Source: Azolla caroliniana (taxonomy: Eukaryota; Polypodiophyta). Taken from it: a stretch of DNA of 64,000 nt. Positions within the stretch are counted from its first letter, which is position 1. Every line of letters begins with the position of its first letter. Under the pieces are notes generated by a model. That model searched no databases, was not told where the DNA came from, and saw only the letters and a list, made by a program, of their open reading frames with translations. The stretch is taken from positions 18,538,001-18,602,000 of the forward strand of contig JBHGNT010000006.1 of assembly GCA_043228905.1 (NCBI GenBank), in the 5' to 3' direction. This document shows positions 23,240 to 32,999 of this stretch, piece by piece. The position numbers and the translations under genes are program-made.

Positions 23240-26200
23240 CTCGCCCCCTCCAAACCCGCACATCCTCCGGTATGTGCCGAAGTTCTTGATTCTTCGTATC
23301 CGTCTTCATCCGAAGCTTCCTCCGATTCTCCCCTTATGTCGACTATGAGTTGTAATCCACTTTCTTCGCTTCCCGTATCATTGTGGTCTTCGTCCGATTG
23401 CTCCTCGTTGTCGGCCTCGACTTGGATCACATAAGGTTTGTCGTCGGTCCGTTTCTTGAAAATCTTCACCCGCTTCCCGGCTATAGGCACTCGTAGTATT
23501 GTTCCATCCAACTCGGACAGTCGGTACGTCCCGTTGTCGAAGACCTTCCGAACCTCGTACGGCCCGAACCACCTTTTCGCGAATTTCCGCATCGTTGTAT
23601 GTTGATGGTCCAAGCTACTATCATAGACGATCACCCAATCTCCTTCTTCAATCCTCCTTGGTCGTAGTCGGTGCTTTGTGTCGAACCGGCTTTTGTTCCG
23701 GAACCGTGCTTCTTGTTGTCGGCGTGACGCTTCCGCTACATCTTTCGGTCTTCCCTCCAGTTGTCGTATCCGGACCGCTAGTAGTTCTTCCCGGCTCATC
23801 TCTTCCTTCCACGGTAGTATTGTCCATGTCGCGATTGCGGTTTCCGTTGGCATTACCGGTGCTTGTCCGGTCATGAGTTCTGCCGGCATGTAACCGGTCA
23901 CGGAGCTATGCGTCGTCCGATCCGCCCATAGTGCATACGGAAGCATTTGTGGCCAATCCTTCACCCTTCCGTCGCATGCCTTCGCAAGTGCTTTCACGAT
24001 CGGACTATGTCCTCGTTCGATCTTCCCGTTGGCCTCCGGATTGTAGGCCGTTGTCAACGTTAACCGAACTCCATGTTTGGCGAAGAATCCCCTAGCTTTG
24101 TCCGAGTCGAGTTCTCCCCGGTCCGCAATCACTTGTCCTACGCAGCCGTACCTACAAAACACTTCTTCCAAAAGAAATTGGCACACCGCGGCACACGTTT
24201 TCCTCCGAAGCGCTCGACCTTCAACTTGGTTTGTGAGATCTTCTCGAGCTAACACCAAGTATTTCTTTTGTCCAATCCCGGTCGGCCTAGCTACAATGTC
24301 GACCATCCACTTGAAGTTGATTGTCGGTGAGAATGTCGGATGCAGCTCATCTCGGTGTCGGACCCCGGAGTAGACTTGACATTTCTCGCAGCTTTCTGTG
24401 AACTCCGCGACATCTTTATACATGTTCTTCCACCAATATCTTTGCTTGATTTTCACAAAAGTTGCCCATGTTCCTCGATGTCCAGCCCAATCGGATTCGT
24501 GGAACTCGGACATTATCCGGTTTCGTTGCTCTTTCGTCCCGACTACTCGAAGTGGTATCCCATCCGGTCTTTTCGGCGTCCTCCATATTAAACCGTTTTC
24601 CAAGAAGAACTTTTGGACTTGCCTCTTCTTCCTTCGGATCTCGGCTCTCCTTTCTTTATCATTGGTTGAATCCTCGACCTCTTGTAGCATCTTCCCGATC
24701 ATCAAGGTTTCCCCCTCGTATTCTTCTTCCCGGAATTCTCGGATCACGTTCACTCGGCATATGTGTTCTGACGTGAAGTAGTCTTCGGAAACTTCTTCAT
24801 TATCTGATTCGGTTATGTCGTCTTCAAACCGCGCCCTCGATAACATGTCCGCTACCGCGTTGTCCCTCCCCGAGATGTGTCGAACCTCCGGATTAAGTGA
24901 CTTGACATATGCAACCCACCTTAGCATAGCCACATCCGGTATCGTACAACACCGCATCATCCCGAGTATCGGAAGACAATCCGTCTCGATCACCACTTCA
25001 GCTCCGATCAAATAATCCCGATCCGATTTTATCGCCGACACGACTCCCCACAATTCTCTTTTGACTTGTGTATATCCGCGTTGCCTTTCGTTGAGGACCT
25101 TTGCTCCAAATCGGATCGGATACCGCGAACCATCCGAGTCGGCTTGATTGATGACCCACCCGATACCGGTTGGACTTGTATCAACCGTTACTATGATTGG
25201 CCGCTCGTAGCTTGGCTTCTTAAGTGATTCCGCCCTCCATAGTGTCTTCTTGAGCTTCCTCATGGCTTTAGTGTGTTCCGGTTTCCACTCGAATTTCTTA
25301 CCTTTCCGCAACAAGTGATAGAGCGGGTCCGCTATATGTGCATAGTGCGGAATCCATATGTGATAGAATGCACACGCACCCAGAAACCTTCGGACTTCCG
25401 ATGTTGACTCACATACTTCCTTCATAGCTTGAATCGCATCGATCTTTGTTGGTGACGGTCTTCGGCCGTAGGGTCCACATAGATGTCCAACCACCAATAT
25501 TTCTTCTTGCCCGAATGCCGATTTCTCCCCGGAAAGTGTTAGGTGCACATCTTCTAGCTTTCGCAACACTTTCTCGCAATCATGAATATGGTCGACCACG
25601 AACTTTCGGCATCCCCGATCATCCATAGTCTCATCTTTTTCTTCCACCGCGCATCCTTTCATCGGAATGTCATCTAGAAACGGCATCGTTATCTCCGGGA
25701 TGCAATCTCGAAGCACCTTGTTCATCGCGTTCATCATATGTGCAACCGAGTTTGTCGCTCCTTGTGGTAGTGTGCACATTCGAACTAGTCCTATCGGTGT
25801 CCGCATGGTAGTGATGTCTCGGCTCTCCACGGCTAGTTGGAATTGGTCATACCCCGAGTATAGGTCCCCGATGGAGTATATCGCACGTCCGGCAAAAGCT
25901 TCCGCGAATTCGTCCACTATCGGACCGACTCCCGAGTTCCGGATCGTGACCTTGTTCACCGGTTGCAAGTCTTGGATGAATCGGAGTGACCCATTCTTCT
26001 TCGGAACCGTAAACCATCGATTTGAGTACGGAGCACTTGATGGCTCTAGAATCCCCATCGCCACCTTCTCCTTGAGCAAGTCGATGACTTTCGGAATATG
26101 CGCCCGTGGCACCGGAATCGGCTTCAGGTTCCACGGTACATGATCAATCGTGAAAATCACCATCGGCTCCACTATCTTTGGATCAATGCATCCGATCTCC

Positions 26201-26694
26201 CTCGATGTGAACGCGAATGCTTTGCCATGTTGCTCCAACATCTCTCGAAACCGTTTTTCTTCTTCTTGTAAGAGGAACCCACCTCCACCGATCCGAAGTT
26301 TCTTCCGGGTCTCATCTGTGAAGGCATGTCCGATATCCACGGTCTTCCGAAGTGTCGGATCTCCCGAGACTTCTTTCCTCTTTTGTTCGCTATCGGCGGG
26401 TAGTCGTCCCGCGGCCGGTTTTACCTTCTTCTCCACGGTCTTGTATTTCGTACTTACCATTGCTTCTTCTTTGCGGAGCGCATCCGGCCCCATTTTCGCA
26501 ACGATCTCATACATCTCGACCGATTCCACCGGGACTACCCGGTTCCCTTGGCTTTTATCTTCCGCAAGCTCTTCAAGCCGTTGTAGTGTATTCCCATAGA
26601 ACACTTCCTCGATCACTCCCACGATTTCTTCGTCTTCTTTTATTATTGATGCCGACCGTAACTTATCCTCCACTTGTCGGTATTGTTTCTTCAT
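23227..26694 (-). CDS. pol: Pol of element F: reverse transcriptase, RNase H, integrase
   Basis: 1155 codons, uninterrupted. N-terminal linker (1-220). RT at about 225-440 with LRFIQDLQPVNKVTIRNSG, DLYSGYDQ (D277) and the catalytic box PFLDD (339-342, Phe instead of the usual Tyr). RNase H at about 500-620 with D505, E547, D572 and D616. Integrase zinc site H732, H739, C769, C772; core D799, D858 (IADRGELDS) and E893 (GKIERGH). A C-terminal RWFGPYEVRK block (GPY/F-like) follows. The stop lies 13 bases inside the 3' LTR. Upstream the frame stays open to the gag stop, so pol is probably made by -1 frameshifting and not from this Met. The RT wording resembles marY1-type elements of basidiomycetes more than ordinary plant Ty3 families; that is from memory of the family, not a search. 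Confidence 0.95.
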   Translation of the reverse strand: MKKQYRQVEDKLRSASIIKEDEEIVGVIEEVFYGNTLQRLEELAEDKSQGNRVVPVESVEMYEIVAKMGPDALRKEEAMVSTKYKTVEKKVKPAAGRLPADSEQKRKEVSGDPTLRKTVDIGHAFTDETRKKLRIGGGGFLLQEEEKRFREMLEQHGKAFAFTSREIGCIDPKIVEPMVIFTIDHVPWNLKPIPVPRAHIPKVIDLLKEKVAMGILEPSSAPYSNRWFTVPKKNGSLRFIQDLQPVNKVTIRNSGVGPIVDEFAEAFAGRAIYSIGDLYSGYDQFQLAVESRDITTMRTPIGLVRMCTLPQGATNSVAHMMNAMNKVLRDCIPEITMPFLDDIPMKGCAVEEKDETMDDRGCRKFVVDHIHDCEKVLRKLEDVHLTLSGEKSAFGQEEILVVGHLCGPYGRRPSPTKIDAIQAMKEVCESTSEVRRFLGACAFYHIWIPHYAHIADPLYHLLRKGKKFEWKPEHTKAMRKLKKTLWRAESLKKPSYERPIIVTVDTSPTGIGWVINQADSDGSRYPIRFGAKVLNERQRGYTQVKRELWGVVSAIKSDRDYLIGAEVVIETDCLPILGMMRCCTIPDVAMLRWVAYVKSLNPEVRHISGRDNAVADMLSRARFEDDITESDNEEVSEDYFTSEHICRVNVIREFREEEYEGETLMIGKMLQEVEDSTNDKERRAEIRRKKRQVQKFFLENGLIWRTPKRPDGIPLRVVGTKEQRNRIMSEFHESDWAGHRGTWATFVKIKQRYWWKNMYKDVAEFTESCEKCQVYSGVRHRDELHPTFSPTINFKWMVDIVARPTGIGQKKYLVLAREDLTNQVEGRALRRKTCAAVCQFLLEEVFCRYGCVGQVIADRGELDSDKARGFFAKHGVRLTLTTAYNPEANGKIERGHSPIVKALAKACDGRVKDWPQMLPYALWADRTTHSSVTGYMPAELMTGQAPVMPTETAIATWTILPWKEEMSREELLAVRIRQLEGRPKDVAEASRRQQEARFRNKSRFDTKHRLRPRRIEEGDWVIVYDSSLDHQHTTMRKFAKRWFGPYEVRKVFDNGTYRLSELDGTILRVPIAGKRVKIFKKRTDDKPYVIQVEADNEEQSDEDHNDTGSEESGLQLIVDIRGESEEASDEDGYEESRTSAHTGGCAGLEGASVVV
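23240..23257 (-). other. Polypurine tract of element F
   Basis: On the minus strand GGGTTTGGAGGGGGCGAG, directly before the 3' LTR. The same tract borders NA and G. Confidence 0.85.
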
Positions 26695-26828
26695 TCCTCC
26701 GGTTACGGCCGTGTACGTAGATGCCCCATCCGGGCCGATTCGTACTTGTTTTGCTCCGAGAGTTTTCTTCCTGTGTGGGGTATCAGGGCTTCTCGGACTA
26801 TCACTTCCCCACTCCGCAACAGTCCGCT

Positions 26829-26838
26829 TTAAAAATCC
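26829..26838 (-). promoter_or_regulatory. Gag-pol junction: U-run at gag stop, likely -1 frameshift site
   Basis: On the minus strand GGATTTTTAA: gag reads GAT-TTT-TAA, and slipping back one base on TTT continues TTA-AAG into the open pol frame (GFLKRTV). Element A has the same arrangement with TAG. Confidence 0.6.
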
Positions 26839-28868
26839 ATTCTCACTTGGGACAAGAGTTCCCTCTTGTTCCTTTCGTGATTTGCCGGCACCGTTAGGAA
26901 TTGGACGGATTTCCCTCCGTTTTGGCTCCGAATTCGCGCAAAAGCCGCACCACTATCGAGCACCTTCGTCTCCATCCGTGAAGCCGTGATAAAGGGTTGG
27001 CCGAGGATGACAGAATGTGAAACCTCATCCTGCACAAAGAAATTTTGGTCAATTTTGACATCCCCGATCTTTACCGTCACATCCGGACAAGCCGCAAATA
27101 GGTCTTCTGTCGTTTTCGTGGCTGCCCGAATCTTCCATCCATGGTTGGTGTTTATAGGCCACTTCCCCTTTCGGTAGAACTCCTTGGACATCAAGTTGAT
27201 CTCCGATCCGTGATCAATCAATGCTAGCACGGGTTCTTTGATGTTACCGATTCGGACCGGAGTCTCCGTAGTCGCACGTGCCCAGTGTGGCCTTGTATAG
27301 TGGGAGTTCGGAATTTCGCCTTCCACTTCGGTGTCGTTCATTGAAACGGTATTTGCATTCACCTTTGGAGCATTTTCCTCCGTACTTTGTCTCTTCCTTT
27401 TCACGAGATCCACGAGAAGATCGTGAAACTCCTTCTTCGCTATTCCGAGTAGTTCCCGCAGCGAAAAATCTACCCGGCTATCCAAGATTCTTTCCTCGAA
27501 CACTCTTTTCAAGTCGGTTTGTTGTTCTATGTCCGAGGCGAGCTTGAATGCCGGAGTCACCTTTTCTTTTCCCTTACCTCCGGAGTTCCAGCTTTCCGGT
27601 ATCTTCGATGGTCCGGCTGCATCCTCCATGCGCCGTCGTTTCTCGTCCACATACACCTCATGTAATTGACACAGGGCGTATATGCTATTCTTGTCGACAG
27701 GGCACTCCCATCCCGTAGCTTCCCGGACGCCTTCCGCGGTGTTTCGGATATCGTTGGAGTCGGTTTTCTCGGTGTTTCCTAGCACCTCCGGCCAGAAAGA
27801 CGCCTTCGCTCCCGTTGACTCCCCGACACATATTCCCGCGGTTGTCGCATAGTTGCTTCTTGCCGCTAACTCCTCCTCGAGCACCTTCTTCATGCCGCCT
27901 TTCCGGAAGTTCGGTCGGAGTGGCTTCCGAGAGTCCATCGAATGAATCCGGTTTCCCTCGTAGTAGATGAGATCCCGTCGTAGCGCCTCCTTATGGTCGT
28001 CGCAATCCCTCCGATCGTGTTCGGCGCTATCGCACCATATGCACCGTCGATCCGTATATTTGGAGCTTGCGGGGCGGTCATCCGACTTCTTCACCATCGC
28101 GATCTTTAGATTCTCCATCTCCTTCAGCAGCTGCTCCACCGTAGACGCGTCGACTCCCTTCTCGGCCGTAATCTCCCGAGCCCTCGGTTGATGGTCTTCC
28201 AGTCCCGTTCTCGGTTTCGGAATCGGTTCCGAAACCCTCTTTTCTTCGTTGGCAAGCCATTGCCCCCTCTTCGTGTACCGCGCGACGATATCCCGCACGC
28301 TTTCCCATGTTTCGGTGAGGCCGCTTTCGGTGGTCGTGTCCTCAAGAAGCACTCCGAGGTCTTTCCGGTCCCGGACGTCCACAGCTCGCAAAAACATGAT
28401 GACTTTGTCCGGTGCAAGAATAGTTTGATCTCTCGCGGACAACCTCCCGAACCGACTTTCGAATGTCGAAAACACTTCGAGGACCTTCAGCCCCTTACCT
28501 GACGTTTCCACCCAATCCTCGAATCCCCTCCGCGTTGCCTTGGAAGAGTCCTCGATGGCAAACGTGGTCTTTAACGCCTCTTCGAATGCTTCCCACGTCG
28601 GATTTTGTTGTTGCAACCCGTGGATACTCCCTTGAAGCCCGTCGGTCGCCACCCGGTTAAAGGATGTCACTTGCAGTCCTTCCGAAGCCCGGCACCGGAG
28701 CATCTCCGCCTTGTAGTCCTGCAAATATCGCGACACATCCTTACCATTAAATTGCCCGTTGCGTTGCACGAGCCGCTCTACTGATGCCGAAATCTCCGAC
28801 ATCGTGCGTTGTTCTTGAAGCATCCGTTCGAACATCGCCATCATATTGTTAGCTTGTTGAGCCTCCAT
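26829..28868 (-). CDS. gag: Gag-protease of element F
   Basis: About 680 codons from ATG 28868 (MEAQQANNMMAMFERMLQEQ), chosen because it is the first Met after the primer site; the open frame upstream lies in the LTR. Capsid-like region with NGQFNGKDVSRYLQDYKAEM and GFEDWVETSGKGLKVLEVF. A CCHC zinc knuckle CIWCDSAEHDRRDC sits about one third along. A charged linker follows, then the aspartic protease at the C-terminus: LALIDHGSEINLMSKEFY, where the active-site triplet is D-H-G instead of D-T/S-G, with VILGQPFITASRME as the second hydrophobic-Gly block. Ends QVRMDF-stop at the frameshift site. Role: particle assembly, RNA packaging and polyprotein cleavage. Confidence 0.93.
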   Translation of the reverse strand: MEAQQANNMMAMFERMLQEQRTMSEISASVERLVQRNGQFNGKDVSRYLQDYKAEMLRCRASEGLQVTSFNRVATDGLQGSIHGLQQQNPTWEAFEEALKTTFAIEDSSKATRRGFEDWVETSGKGLKVLEVFSTFESRFGRLSARDQTILAPDKVIMFLRAVDVRDRKDLGVLLEDTTTESGLTETWESVRDIVARYTKRGQWLANEEKRVSEPIPKPRTGLEDHQPRAREITAEKGVDASTVEQLLKEMENLKIAMVKKSDDRPASSKYTDRRCIWCDSAEHDRRDCDDHKEALRRDLIYYEGNRIHSMDSRKPLRPNFRKGGMKKVLEEELAARSNYATTAGICVGESTGAKASFWPEVLGNTEKTDSNDIRNTAEGVREATGWECPVDKNSIYALCQLHEVYVDEKRRRMEDAAGPSKIPESWNSGGKGKEKVTPAFKLASDIEQQTDLKRVFEERILDSRVDFSLRELLGIAKKEFHDLLVDLVKRKRQSTEENAPKVNANTVSMNDTEVEGEIPNSHYTRPHWARATTETPVRIGNIKEPVLALIDHGSEINLMSKEFYRKGKWPINTNHGWKIRAATKTTEDLFAACPDVTVKIGDVKIDQNFFVQDEVSHSVILGQPFITASRMETKVLDSGAAFARIRSQNGGKSVQFLTVPANHERNKRELLSQVRMDF

Positions 28869-28885
28869 CTCCTTGCCACCCGCTT

Positions 28886-28902
28886 TCACGTCGGGTTCAC
28901 CA
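28886..28902 (-). other. Primer-binding site of element F
   Basis: Minus strand TGGTGAACCCGACGTGA, 4 bases inside the 5' LTR. Identical in element A and in NA at 52612, so the three share one tRNA primer. I cannot name the tRNA with confidence. Confidence 0.8.
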
Positions 28903-28906
28903 ACTG

Positions 28907-29713
28907 TGTCGTGCCTTTCGGCTCCGGATCGTTGCGTGAGTCGGGTGGGAACCACAGAGGTCTTGGACTAGGAGAAAGAAGTTCGTGAGATAGAGATTAA
29001 TTATGAGTAAATAGCAAAGAGAAAGATAAGAAACTCGTGAATCACACGAGTATACTATATTAATTGGTACTTAGGGTGTTAAGAGAGAAGTAGACGTATA
29101 AATCGTGAATCCCACGAATAATTTTTGTATTGATTAATTCTTAATCCAAAAAATCAACAACCCTTTACATATTTCTCTCCTCCTTATATAAGGGAGGAAG
29201 AGCTAAGCATGGCTTCATGCTTTTTTTTTACAAAAAGTGTTCATGTCCACTAAATGTGCATGTGATGCTTTTTTATTTCCTAAGTATAGGGCTCATGCAC
29301 GCTAGATGTGCATGAGTTATTTTTAGTGTCTCGTGTTTTTCTTTTTCATATATTAAAAAAATACACGATTTACCTTTTAATAAAGGTATGCATAAATAAA
29401 GGTCTTATACGTATTAAATCTATATTTAAAACACTTAAGATAAGTTAATGTAATGGTAAGGTTGGGGTTTGTCAACGTGGAGGTGCAGAGTTCGAATCAC
29501 GCCCTGCGCAGTAGTGAGTATTTCCTTTCTTTTTACATTTATGTCTCTTTATCCGGCTCTTCCTTGCCGGTATGCCGTTTTCTTCCTTGCCGGTATGCCG
29601 TTTTCCCTCCTTGCCGGTATGCCGTTTTCTTCCGGTTCTCACCGAGCACTCCATTCTCTATCCGGAGGGACAAAAATATAATTTCCACATAGTGTGCAAC
29701 CTACACTACGACA
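28907..29713 (-). repeat. 5' LTR of element F
   Basis: 807 bp, almost base-for-base equal to 22433-23239. TGTCGTGCC at the gag side and CACTACGACA at the outer side. Confidence 0.95.
29443..29511 (+). other. tRNA-like module in F 5' LTR
   Basis: Same sequence as 22969-23037. Confidence 0.62.
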
Positions 29714-30051
29714 CCGTGAACCATCGATTTGAGTACGGAGCAGTTGATGGCTCTAGAATCCCCATTGCCACCTTCTCCTTGAGCAAGTCAATGACTTTCG
29801 GAATATGCACTTGTGGCACTGGAATCGGCTTCCGGTTCCACGGTACATGGTCAATCGTGAAGATCACCATCGGCACCACTATTCTCGGATCGACGCACCC
29901 TATCTCCCTTGATGTAAATGCAAACGCTTTGCCGTGTTGCTCCAACATCTCGCGAAACCGTTCTTCTTCTTTTTGTAATAGGAACCCACCTCCACCGATC
30001 CGAAGTTTCTTCCGGGTCTCATCCGTGAAGGCATGTCCGATATCCACGGAT
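29714..30051 (-). pseudogene. Pol N-terminal part of element G
   Basis: VDIGHAFTDETRKKLRIGGG through HGKAFAFTSREIGC and GILEPSTAPYSNRWFTV, matching F pol residues about 119-230. It continues into 22432 when F is removed. On its other side it joins directly to the middle of an LTR at 30052, marking a deletion of gag and the rest of the pol N-terminus. Confidence 0.88.
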
Positions 30052-30273
30052 TGCTTTTTCACCAAAAGTGTCCATGCACACTAAATGTGCATGTGATGCT
30101 TTGTCATTTCCTAAGTATAGGGCTCATGCACGCTAGATGTGCATGAGTCACTTTTAATGTCACGTGTAAATAAAATATTCACACCCTAAAGAATACATGA
30201 TTTTTACCTTTTAATAAAGGTATGTGTAAATAAAGGTCTTATACGTATTAAATCTATATGTATAACACTAAAG
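30052..30273 (-). repeat. Element G 5' LTR, inner fragment
   Basis: Matches 19293-19506 of the G 3' LTR (GCTTTTTCACCAAAAGTGTC to CACTAAAG). It ends in TAAAG (30269-30273), the B target duplication. The remainder is at 58691-58867. Confidence 0.88.
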
Positions 30274-30703
30274 TGTTACCGGCCGACAAAGGAGTGCATA
30301 GTGGGAAACGGAGAGCTAATTAAGTAGTAGAAATGTGGTTGTAATTAAGCTATGAGTGTGGACGGACGGACCGGAATCGGTATGCTGTTCCGGATCCGGA
30401 CCGATCCTGAACAGGTGCGGATGGCACTGTTTTGTAATACAGACCGAAAACCTATTTAAAGGCCCGGATACAATGTAATAGTTAGCGGTTAATTAATGAA
30501 AGCTTAAGTGTTATATCTCTGTGTCAATTGCCGTTCTGTCTTAATTGTTATATCTTACGCGTGTTATGAAGACGATCCTAATAAGTAACTTGATTAAGTC
30601 GGATTAAGCGTTGAAGTCTAATCCGGTTGCCGTAACACCCTTTGGTGAAGTGTCTCCCGTAGACACCCTGTGTTAGGCCATTGTCCGGCCCGAAGAGTTA
30701 ACA
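30274..30703 (+). repeat. 5' LTR of element B
   Basis: 430 bp from TGTTACCGGCCGACAAAGGA to GAAGAGTTAACA. Has TATTTAAAGG as a possible TATA region near 30452. The 3' copy is 413 bp. Confidence 0.92.
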
Positions 30704-30710
30704 CAGTTTT

Positions 30711-30728
30711 TGGCGACCACGATTCCTG
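30711..30728 (+). other. Primer-binding site of element B
   Basis: TGGCGACCACGATTCCTG, 7 bases after the LTR. The same sequence follows the H LTR, and a similar one follows the E LTR. The tRNA is not identified. Confidence 0.75.
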
Positions 30729-30756
30729 TTTTTGCAGCGAACGACGGCACGGATGG

Positions 30757-32236
30757 ATGTCTAGATCAACGCACGACCTGGTTACAGATCGAACTCGACG
30801 CCTTGCCGAAAGGCAAAGGAGACGCGAGGCTTTCCAGCAAGCAGCGCAGGAAATTAGAGCGGATCACTCATTTTCCAACGTAATCCGGAGAGTAGCAGAG
30901 GACTCCCACTGGTTACAGCAAACATCGCACCCGGACGACGGCAGTAGCCTAAGCAGCCTCCGGGAAACCGAATCCCTTCTCCACGCGTTGGCAAACGGAG
31001 AAGGCGAAGCAGACGCCTTTTCAGCATATGAATCGGACTCCGAAGGGGAATACAGCGTGCACACGAACTACCGTAGCAGCAACGAAACCCCGGGCGGACC
31101 GGAGGACGAAGGATCGGATACCTTAATGACACCGGAACCGGAACCGGAAGTGCTAACGCTGGAACCCCCGGAACCAGCAGAAGAAGAACGACCTCCGACA
31201 CCGGAAGTCGAGGAGGAGAGGCCTCCGTCACCAGCGGAAGAGAAACAACCGACACCGGAATCAAATCGGGAAAGACCACCGACACCGGAGAAAATTCCGG
31301 AACGAGCACCAACACTACCAGCCCGCGCACCGATATTGGACGACGACATGCCGTTCCAGTACTCCAAGTATAGAGATGATCCGGACGCGGAAGCTCATGT
31401 GCATGCATTTGAACAGACATGGGAAGCCAACCATGTGTCCCAGCGACTGACACCGAAGGAAGAAGAACGCTCTAAGATAGCAGAGTTTGGCGTCACATTG
31501 GAGGGACCGGCAGCAAGATGGCGCCGGACGCAGGACCCGTCTACCATCAACACCTTTGCAGATTTAAAAGCTAAATTCATGCAATTTTTTCAAAAGGAGG
31601 TGGACCAGACCGTAATGGTAGGCTTATTTTATACCATCCGGCAAGAGGCAGGGGAGAGCATTCCCCAATTTGTCATCCGGTTTCAACGGATGCATAGTCA
31701 GCTTACCCGTGCACCCCCGGAGGAGGAATTACGGACGATATTCCTAAACGCGCTCCGGGAACCCCTACGCACGGTTTGCACGGTAATCGATTTCCGCACA
31801 AGTACCATCGACCAGGTCATTGACCGGGTGAAAGAGATGGAAAAGACAAGCTCCTGGCTCACACTGGGCGCACTTCAACGGGCGTTACCGTCCGATGAAG
31901 ACCTCCGGTTTCGGCAAGCAATACAGTGCACAACCTGCTTGAATTCCGGACACTCGGCTCTAGAATGCACTATGAGGACGCAATGTGTAATCTATCAATC
32001 CAAGAGCCATACGACGGATAGGTGCGAGTATAATCTGTTGACTCGGCAAGCACCGCCCGTCCGACAAATTGATCCACGCCACGCAACAGCCGGGATGAAG
32101 AAGACGAACGCTGGCGACGAATGGACGGTGACCGACCGGCACAGGATGTCCGGTATGGCGAGCGACGGGAAAATGATGTCGGGTATGGCGAGCGATGGGA
32201 AAATAATGTCCGGTACGGCGAGCGACGGGAAAATGA
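30757..32236 (+). pseudogene. gag: Gag of element B, first part
   Basis: ATG 30757 (MSRSTHDLVTDRTRRLAERQ) is the first start after the primer site. An N-terminal Arg/Gln-rich helix is followed by Pro/Glu-rich repeats (ERPPTPEVEEERPPSPAEE) at about residues 140-190, then the capsid-like region (FQYSKYRDDPDAEAHVHAFE, QTWEANHVSQRL, GPAARWRRTQDPSTINTF, RAPPEEELRTIFLNALREPL). A double zinc-knuckle-like segment CTTCLNSGHSALEC and CVIYQSKSHTTDRC ends the domain (second knuckle with CxxY at its start). A frame change near 32100 brings in a 33-bp tandem repeat (RYGERRENDV). Cut by element A; it resumes at 45036 with a second knuckle region. Confidence 0.88.
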
Positions 32237-32864
32237 TGTCCGGTACGGTAGTTTTGGTTCGTGCGGCGAAGTCGCAGGGACTAAGGTTAAGGGGAGTTGA
32301 AGGAACTTTTATTAGGCTTGCGCGCAAATGTTAGGAAGATAAAGGATATGAGGAATAATAGTTTAAAGTAATATGTGTGAGAGAGAGACTAGTATAGATA
32401 AAAGATAGAGGCAATGTATGATTCAAGACGCAAGATAGAGACAAAGTATGATTTAAGACAAAAAAGTATATGATATGAACATGATGTATATTATGAATAC
32501 AAGATTTTACCAACTTTACAATGTTTGGTAGCAAGATGAACCCTTTCTCTACCGACCCTTGATTCGAACTCTTAACTCCAACTTGAAAACACGAGCCTCT
32601 TCACCAACAAGCTAACTTGTTTATTTCTTTGATTATCTTATTTCTCTAACTTTCTCTTGATTCATTGATTCCCTTTTGTTTTCCTTTCCTCTCTTTTTAT
32701 AAGTATTTCCATGCATATGGTAATGTCATGCATGAGTTACATCTGATGCATGATCGCCATTTGGCGCACATGCATTGCATGTGATGCATGATAGCCATCA
32801 TGCTCATTTGAGCTCCCATGTATTGGGATAAGTATAATGATGGATATAACCCTAAAACAAATAA

Positions 32865-32930
32865 CTTAGCTTAGTGGTGTATGGTTTGTGCTTGATATAC
32901 AAGGTTGAGGGTTCAAGTCCCTCAATTTTA
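32865..32930 (+). other. tRNA-like module 1 in A 3' LTR
   Basis: A box TAGCTTAGTGG (exact fit to TRGYNNANNNG). T-arm TTGAGGG-TTCAAGT-CCCTCAA with a 7-bp stem and 7-nt loop, B box GGTTCAAGTCC. TTTT follows at once. Antisense to the element. Confidence 0.78.
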
Positions 32931-32999
32931 CTTAATACAATATATAGCTTCATTCTTATATCATGAAGCACATTTATTACACACTCTTACAAATAAATA

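Larger units (their letters stand above)
22433..29713 (-). mobile_element. Element F: complete autonomous Ty3-type element
   Basis: Two 807-bp LTRs with very few differences (for example A/G near 22936/29410), primer site TGGTGAACCCGACGTGA, gag-protease, pol in the -1 frame and a polypurine tract. The flank CCGT on both sides is a 4-bp target duplication. Removing F joins G pol across the site. The open reading frames and near-identical LTRs mean a recent insertion. The lineage is discussed under pol. Confidence 0.95.

Noticed and set aside
26352-28660. Plus-strand frames of 60-150 codons within F gag and pol
   Set aside because: Shadows of the minus-strand genes; no domains and no independent starts.
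28869-28955. Longer gag start of F inside the LTR
   Set aside because: The frame stays open through the LTR end and primer site only by chance; ATG 28868 is the first start downstream.
30670-30756. Gag start of B at 30670
   Set aside because: That Met lies within the LTR; ATG 30757, after the primer site, matches the starts of H and E.
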